Below, one piece after another: positions 60,868-64,000 of a stretch of 64,000 nucleotides of DNA (position 1 is the stretch's first letter; each line of letters starts with the position of its first letter). A program made the position numbers and the translations under genes. Location: the NCBI GenBank assembly GCA_963797015.1, contig CAWCNV010000011.1, positions 1 to 64,000 on the forward strand. Direction: 5' to 3'. The notes under the pieces were generated by a model. It searched no databases, was not told the origin of the DNA, and was given only the letters and a program-made list of their open reading frames with translations. This DNA is from JBBPZA01 sp963797015 (GTDB lineage: Bacteria; Actinomycetota; Thermoleophilia; Solirubrobacterales; Solirubrobacteraceae).

Positions 60868-62415
60868 TCAGCGCGCCGTCGTGTTCAGGCCCACGTCAAC
60901 GACGCCGAGGGTCGAGATGCGGCTGTCATAGACGGCCGCGGTCGCCACGTCGGGCCGGCCGTCGCGGTCGAAGTCGGCGACCAGCAGCGAGTTGTTTGGG
61001 GGGGAGAACGCGCTGATGAAGCCGCCGGGGCCGGCCGGGGAGTCGTTGGGCGCCTTGAACGTGCCGTCCCCCTTCCCGGGCAGCACGCGGAAGATGAGCT
61101 GCTGCCGCAGGGTGGACCCAGTCACGACGGACGGGGGCAGGGCCTCGGCCCGCTCTGAGACCAGGTCGGGCGTGCCGTTGCCGTCGAGGTCGCCCGCGGC
61201 GAGCACGGAGTAGGGCAGGTTGGGCACCGGGATCGGCGCCGCCAGCCCGCCGCTCGAAGTACCGGCGAGAAGGAAGCTGGGGCCCGAGCCTTGGGCGGAG
61301 TCCCGCGCCTGCGTGGCGACGACCGCGTCGGGGATCCCGTCGCGGTTGAAGTCGGCGACGACGAGGCCGAGCGGGGCGCCGCTGCCGCTCGGGAGCGCGG
61401 TGTGCAGCGGCGCTCCGAACGTACCGCTGCTCGTGCCCGGAAGCACCGAGACGCCCGTGGGACCTCCCAGCTGGGCACCCGCGGTGCCCACCACCAGGTC
61501 GGGCCGCCCGTCGCGGGTGACGTCGGCCACGGTGGCGATCAGCGGTCGCTCGTCCGGGTCGATCGGATCCGAGGCGGAGAACCCGCCCGCTCCGTCCCCG
61601 AAGGCCACGCAGGCCCAGAACGAGAGGTGCAGCCCGGAAGTGCCCACGAGGTCCAGCTTGCCGTCGCGGTTGACGTCGCGTGCCTCGGTGAAGCGGCAGC
61701 CGATCCCCGACTGCGGCCCTGCCGAGAAGCCGCCGGTCCCGTCGCCGAGCAGGACCTTCACGCCCGACGCGCTGTAGGCGATGTCCTTCTTGCCGTCACG
61801 GTTGAAGTCGCCTACCGCGATCGCGTCGGTCCCTTCCTGCGGCCCGAACTCCTGCTCGGCGCCGAAGCCTCCGTTGCCGTCGCCGAACATCAAGCTCACG
61901 GGCCGCGTGAAGCCCGGGTTCGCGTTGCCGGAGGTCACGATGTCGAGGATCCCGTCGCGGTTGAAGTCGGCGGTCCCGACGCAGCAGGACCCGCTCGTGC
62001 CGTACTGCGTGGACTTGAGCGTCACGTCGGGGTTCGGCGGGGTGGTGAACGAGCGCGTGTTTGCGCACACGAGGCGGTTGAGGACGTCGTCGCCTCCGCA
62101 GACGCGGAAGTAGTAGGTGGTGTCCGGACGCAGCGTCGCGGTCGGGGCCGCGAACGGGATGTCCTCGCCGTTGGGCCCGTGGGCGCCGGGTGGCACAACC
62201 ACGATCTGCGTGTCGAACTCCGCATCCGTTCCCAGGTCGGCGGGATCGGTGGCGTAGGCGAAGTAGTAGCTGGCGGGCGTCGAATCGGTGTGGCCGTGGG
62301 CGTTGAGACGCGCGCGGTTCGGCGTCACGTTGGTCGCCGGATCGGTAACCGCCGCGCACGAAGCGAGGATCAAGGCGAGCGCCACGAACGCTGGAACGGC
62401 AACGACACGCCTCAT
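60868..62415 (-). CDS. FG-GAP/VCBS-repeat lipoprotein
   Basis: Exported surface protein of 515 residues. A lipobox (LALILASC, Cys about 17) predicts lipid anchoring. A fibronectin-like segment (SYYFAYATDPADLG, TYYFRVCGG) is followed by at least seven calcium-binding loops of the DFNRDGxxD type (DFNRDGILD, DFNRDGKKD, DVNRDGKLD, DVTRDGRPD, DFNRDGIPD, DLDGNGTPD, DFDRDGRPD), which make an integrin-like propeller. ATG 62415 follows GGGAG. Confidence 0.88.
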   Translation of the reverse strand: MRRVVAVPAFVALALILASCAAVTDPATNVTPNRARLNAHGHTDSTPASYYFAYATDPADLGTDAEFDTQIVVVPPGAHGPNGEDIPFAAPTATLRPDTTYYFRVCGGDDVLNRLVCANTRSFTTPPNPDVTLKSTQYGTSGSCCVGTADFNRDGILDIVTSGNANPGFTRPVSLMFGDGNGGFGAEQEFGPQEGTDAIAVGDFNRDGKKDIAYSASGVKVLLGDGTGGFSAGPQSGIGCRFTEARDVNRDGKLDLVGTSGLHLSFWACVAFGDGAGGFSASDPIDPDERPLIATVADVTRDGRPDLVVGTAGAQLGGPTGVSVLPGTSSGTFGAPLHTALPSGSGAPLGLVVADFNRDGIPDAVVATQARDSAQGSGPSFLLAGTSSGGLAAPIPVPNLPYSVLAAGDLDGNGTPDLVSERAEALPPSVVTGSTLRQQLIFRVLPGKGDGTFKAPNDSPAGPGGFISAFSPPNNSLLVADFDRDGRPDVATAAVYDSRISTLGVVDVGLNTTAR

Positions 62416-62521
62416 CTCGTCAGCTCCCTCCCGGGCGAAACCGACCTGTCTGCCCGCTCCCTGAGCATACGCCCGTGTTTCGCTTTTGGCCAGCCGGCCA
62501 AGTAGCATCATCCGCCGGGCC

Positions 62522-64000
62522 GTGGCCGTCGAGTACAAGCCGACCTTCTGCCGTATCTGTGAGCCGCTGTGCGGGATGGTGGCCGAGGTCGAGGACGGGC
62601 GCCTGAAGCAGCTTCGGCCCGACGCCGACAACCCGCTCTCGCGCGGTTACGCGTGCCCGAAGGGGATCGCGATGACCGAGGTCCAGAATGACCCCGATCG
62701 CGTGCTGCACCCTCTGCGGCGCACGGGCCGCGACTTCGAGGAGGTCTCCTGGGACGAGGCGCTCGACGACATCGGCGAGCGGCTGCGCGACGTCCTCGGC
62801 GAGCACGGGCCGCAGGCCGTCGGCTGGTACATGGGCAACCCGGGCGCGTTCTCCTACTCGCACACGCTGTGGGTCAAGGGCTTCCTCGACGCGATCGGCT
62901 CACCGCACTACTACTCGGCCGGCTCGCAGGACGTGAACAACCGCTTCGCCGCTTCCGCGCTGCTCTACGGGTCGCCGCTCGTGGTGCCGGTCCCCGACCT
63001 GACCAGGACACAGTTCCTGCTCGTGGTCGGAGCCAACCCGCTGGTGTCGCACGGCTCCGTGCTGAGTGCGCCGCGCGTCCGCGAGCAACTGCTGGCGATA
63101 ACCGGTCGCGGCGGCCGGATCGTCGTGGTCGACCCGCGTCGGTCGGAGACCGCGCGGCGCTTCGAGCACGTCCCGATCACGCCCGACGCGGACGCCTGGC
63201 TGCTGCTCTCGCTGCTCGCGACCGTGTTCGAGGAGGGCCTCGCGGACCGCGCGTTCATCGCCAGCGCGACCGAGGGCGCGGCGGAGCTCGAGCGCCTCGC
63301 GAGCGCCCACCCGCCCGAGGCGACCGAGGGGCGCACGGGCGTGTCCGCCGAGCGCGTGCGCGCGCTGGCGCGCGACTTCGCCGCCGCACCCGGCGCCGTC
63401 GCTTACGGACGGACCGGATCGTGCCTCGGCCGCTTCGGCACGCTCGTCGCCTTCCTGCTCGACGCGCTCAACGCCGTGACCGGCAACCTCGACCGGCCCG
63501 GCGGCGCCGTGTTCGGGAAGCCGCCGATCGCGCTCGACGACATCGGCGAGCGCGCCGGGCTGGCCTCCTACGGCAGGACGCGGTCGCGCTTCGGAGACTT
63601 CCCCGACGTGCTCGGCAACCTGCCGGCATCGCTGCTGCCGCGCGAGATCGAGACGCCCGGCGAGCGCCAGATCCGGGCCCTGTTCGTGTCCGCCGGCAAC
63701 CCCGTCCTGTCGGTGCCCGACGGCGACGCGCTGGAACGCGCGCTGGGCAAGCTCGACCTGATGGTCTCGCTCGACTTCTACGTCAACGAGACCAACCGCC
63801 ACGCGCGCTACGTGCTCCCGAGCACCACGTACCTCGAGCGCGAGGACCTTCCGATCGCGTTCCTCGGCTTCCACGTGCCGCCCTTCGTCCACTACTCCGA
63901 CGCGGTCCTCGAGCCCGCCGGCGAGGCGCGCCAGGAGTGGGAGGTCGTCGACGCGATCTCGCGCCGGATCGGGGTCGCTCCCTACAGCCTGCCGGCGCTG
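62522..64000 (+). CDS. molybdopterin-dependent oxidoreductase, N-terminal part
   Basis: The frame is open to the window end, so the gene is partial (493 codons seen). Cys10, Cys13, Cys17 and Cys45 bind a 4Fe-4S cluster (FCRICEPLCG, GYACPKG). Then come the molybdopterin guanine dinucleotide blocks GNPGAFSYSH, VVGANPLVSHGS, VDPRRSETA, GRTGSCLGRFG and SAGNPVLSVPD. The family includes formate dehydrogenases, nitrate reductases and other enzymes. GTG 62522 starts the protein; divergent from the FG-GAP lipoprotein. Confidence 0.9.
   Translation, partial: MAVEYKPTFCRICEPLCGMVAEVEDGRLKQLRPDADNPLSRGYACPKGIAMTEVQNDPDRVLHPLRRTGRDFEEVSWDEALDDIGERLRDVLGEHGPQAVGWYMGNPGAFSYSHTLWVKGFLDAIGSPHYYSAGSQDVNNRFAASALLYGSPLVVPVPDLTRTQFLLVVGANPLVSHGSVLSAPRVREQLLAITGRGGRIVVVDPRRSETARRFEHVPITPDADAWLLLSLLATVFEEGLADRAFIASATEGAAELERLASAHPPEATEGRTGVSAERVRALARDFAAAPGAVAYGRTGSCLGRFGTLVAFLLDALNAVTGNLDRPGGAVFGKPPIALDDIGERAGLASYGRTRSRFGDFPDVLGNLPASLLPREIETPGERQIRALFVSAGNPVLSVPDGDALERALGKLDLMVSLDFYVNETNRHARYVLPSTTYLEREDLPIAFLGFHVPPFVHYSDAVLEPAGEARQEWEVVDAISRRIGVAPYSLPAL

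Overview
The window is very GC-rich bacterial DNA with GTG starts, many ATGA/GTGA gene overlaps and a gene set typical of high-GC Actinomycetota: WS/DGAT acyltransferase, F420-type LLM oxidoreductase, several P450s, an actinobacterial-type R2-like protein and many SnoaL-like proteins. I infer the class Thermoleophilia (Solirubrobacterales-like) from overall gene flavour; no rRNA or marker gene here proves it.

Layout. 1-1770: tRNA-Ile(GAT), a gene-free stretch, the 3' remnant of an HMG-CoA reductase gene and a hypothetical gene. 1767-11852: zinc alcohol dehydrogenase, SDR and a secreted SGNH hydrolase, then a fatty-alcohol catabolism module (GMC alcohol oxidase, aldehyde dehydrogenase and acyl-CoA dehydrogenase in one operon, divergent from a long-chain acyl-CoA synthetase). 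11871-16263: a tight operon P450 / PFOR-type reductase / Rieske oxygenase, divergent from an epoxide-hydrolase-like protein. 16279-18097: phosphotriesterase-family hydrolase and SDR. 18152-24587: overlapping operon WS/DGAT, alpha/beta hydrolase, SDR, unknown protein, GH2 glycosidase with a LamG-like end. 24591-34461: TetR, flavin monooxygenase, SMP-30 remnant, AhpD-like protein, then a chain SDR, epimerase, GH92 mannosidase, P450 and a primary-type sigma factor. 34468-42426: LLM oxidoreductase, PepSY-like secreted protein, GH3 glycosidase, MBL-rhodanese protein, 28-residue membrane peptide, CpsB-like phosphatase, UspA, subtilisin-like protease, TadA.

42456-45343 is the clearest mobile region: an intact tRNA-Ser(CGA), a 2.7-kb remnant island, and an exact 59-bp copy of the tRNA 3' end at the far side. 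The island holds unknown genes, decayed SnoaL genes and only the C-terminal part of a tyrosine integrase. Beyond a gene-poor stretch lies a decaying arsenic locus (45971-48225): arsR with a strong overlapping promoter/operator, a frameshifted R2-like gene, and an aquaglyceroporin whose tail runs into broken pieces of an ArsC arsenate reductase, apparently a degraded AqpS-ArsC fusion.

48217-64000: amidase, SRPBCC protein, SnoaL, CapA-like protein, three paralogous glycosyltransferase-like genes (two in tandem sharing nearly identical DNA), nucleotidyltransferase, membrane protein, a NarL-type two-component pair, FAD monooxygenase with an upstream 12-bp-arm palindrome, YrhK-like membrane protein, FG-GAP lipoprotein, and the start of a molybdopterin oxidoreductase cut by the window end.

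The strongest observations are the tRNA-Ser island with its integrase-linked CGTRCCCA repeats, the decayed AqpS-ArsC fusion, the apparent CTG start codons (CTGA overlaps) of two exported proteins, and the P450/PFOR/Rieske operon. I did not find a clear, intact, wholly new system.
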